Of a stretch of 64,000 bases of DNA, positions 63,755-64,000 are shown in pieces. Under the pieces are notes generated by a model. It searched no databases, was not told where the DNA came from, and saw only the letters and a program-made list of their open reading frames with translations. Numbering within the stretch: position 1 is the first letter of the stretch; each line of letters starts with the position of its first letter. The position numbers were made by a program, and so were the translations under genes. Source of the stretch: Aequoribacter fuscus (lineage in GTDB: Bacteria; Pseudomonadota; Gammaproteobacteria; Pseudomonadales; Halieaceae); assembly GCF_009910365.1 (NCBI RefSeq), contig NZ_CP036423.1:2666001-2730000 (forward strand). The letters run 5' to 3'.

Positions 63755-64000
63755 TAAGCGCAGACCTCATCGCAGTAGGCTTGCGCTTCTCGCACATCTA
63801 GCGTGCCTTCATAAATTGCTCGGCCCGTAATCGCACCGCAAATACCTTTAGAGGAAACCGCCGCCAAGGCTTTAATGTCTTCCATGTTAGTAATGCCACC
63901 CGAGGCAATCACCGGAATGGACGAGGCTTGAGCCATTTGCACCGTGGCTTCAACATTGACGCCCTGCATCATGCCGTCGCGGGCAATATCGGTGTACACA
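63754..64000 (-). CDS. hisA: Phosphoribosylformimino-AICAR isomerase HisA (partial, N-terminus off window)
   Basis: The C-terminal 81 or so residues are visible: [16 protein letters not shown], the phosphate site [14 protein letters not shown] and [17 protein letters not shown]. HisA is the half-length barrel partner that makes the HisF substrate. The start lies beyond the right edge. It is joined to hisF by a TAATG overlap, the usual his operon order. Confidence 0.96.
   Translation of the reverse strand, partial: VYTDIARDGMMQGVNVEATVQMAQASSIPVIASGGITNMEDIKALAAVSSKGICGAITGRAIYEGTLDVREAQAYCDEVCA

Overview
The window is an ordinary, densely packed chromosomal segment of a gammaproteobacterium. 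Most neighbourhoods match known gammaproteobacterial gene orders: queG/nnr-tsaE-amiB-mutL, lgt-thyA-folA, rppH-ptsP, pepP-ubiH-ubiI, zapA-6S RNA-ygfA, glnA-ntrB-ntrC, yibN-grxC-secB facing gpmI-envC-ctpA, and hisA-hisF. MutL has the endonuclease motif of MutH-less lineages. A TonB2-type operon carries DUF3450, a TtpC-like protein and two ExbD paralogues. A DUF4124 gene sits between glnA and ntrB. Together these suggest a marine group near Cellvibrionales/Pseudomonadales, perhaps Halieaceae; that placement is inference only. I see no prophage, insertion sequence, CRISPR array, rRNA or tRNA.

Layout. 1-6114: mismatch repair, cell-wall amidase, tRNA t6A and queuosine modification, and NAD(P)HX repair. 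6115-12242: the most unusual part. It holds two inverted copies of a 174-bp element, an 8-bp x6 tandem repeat upstream of cysH, an unlisted 43-aa membrane protein, msrC, asnS, a phosphomannomutase and an rfaH-like gene whose promoter contains a near-perfect palindrome. 12276-19364: an H-NS-like protein; a four-gene envelope operon (MipA/OmpV, MlaC-like, hotdog thioesterase, VanZ); ubiX-MFS-SDR; and a DEAD-box helicase. 19467-25481: a ZnuD-like His-rich TonB receptor apparently translationally coupled to a small His-containing protein, a TetR-controlled symporter/hydrolase pair and one unknown gene.

25555-33164: pyruvate kinase, a cold-shock protein and the seven-gene TonB2-type energy-transduction operon. 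33412-44717: folate/thymidylate and lipoprotein genes, the nitrogen PTS enzyme I, RNA pyrophosphohydrolase, GcvH, ubiquinone hydroxylases and PepP. 44810-50039: ZapB-like and ZapA division proteins, 6S RNA, ygfA, a second unlisted small membrane protein (48 aa), ilvA, rpiA, a MarC-family protein and dtd. 50040-56984: typA and a nitrogen-regulation cluster with two sigma-54 promoters and NtrC-type sites, upstream of glnA and of ntrBC. 57003-64000: trmL, secB-grxC-yibN, gpmI-envC-ctpA and hisF-hisA. EnvC, near the right end, is in other bacteria the activator of amidases such as the AmiB encoded at the left end.

No wholly new multi-gene system is evident. The best candidates for new biology are the paired 174-bp element, the tandem repeat, the rfaH promoter palindrome, the two small membrane proteins and the hairpin that appears to couple the small protein to the ZnuD-like receptor.
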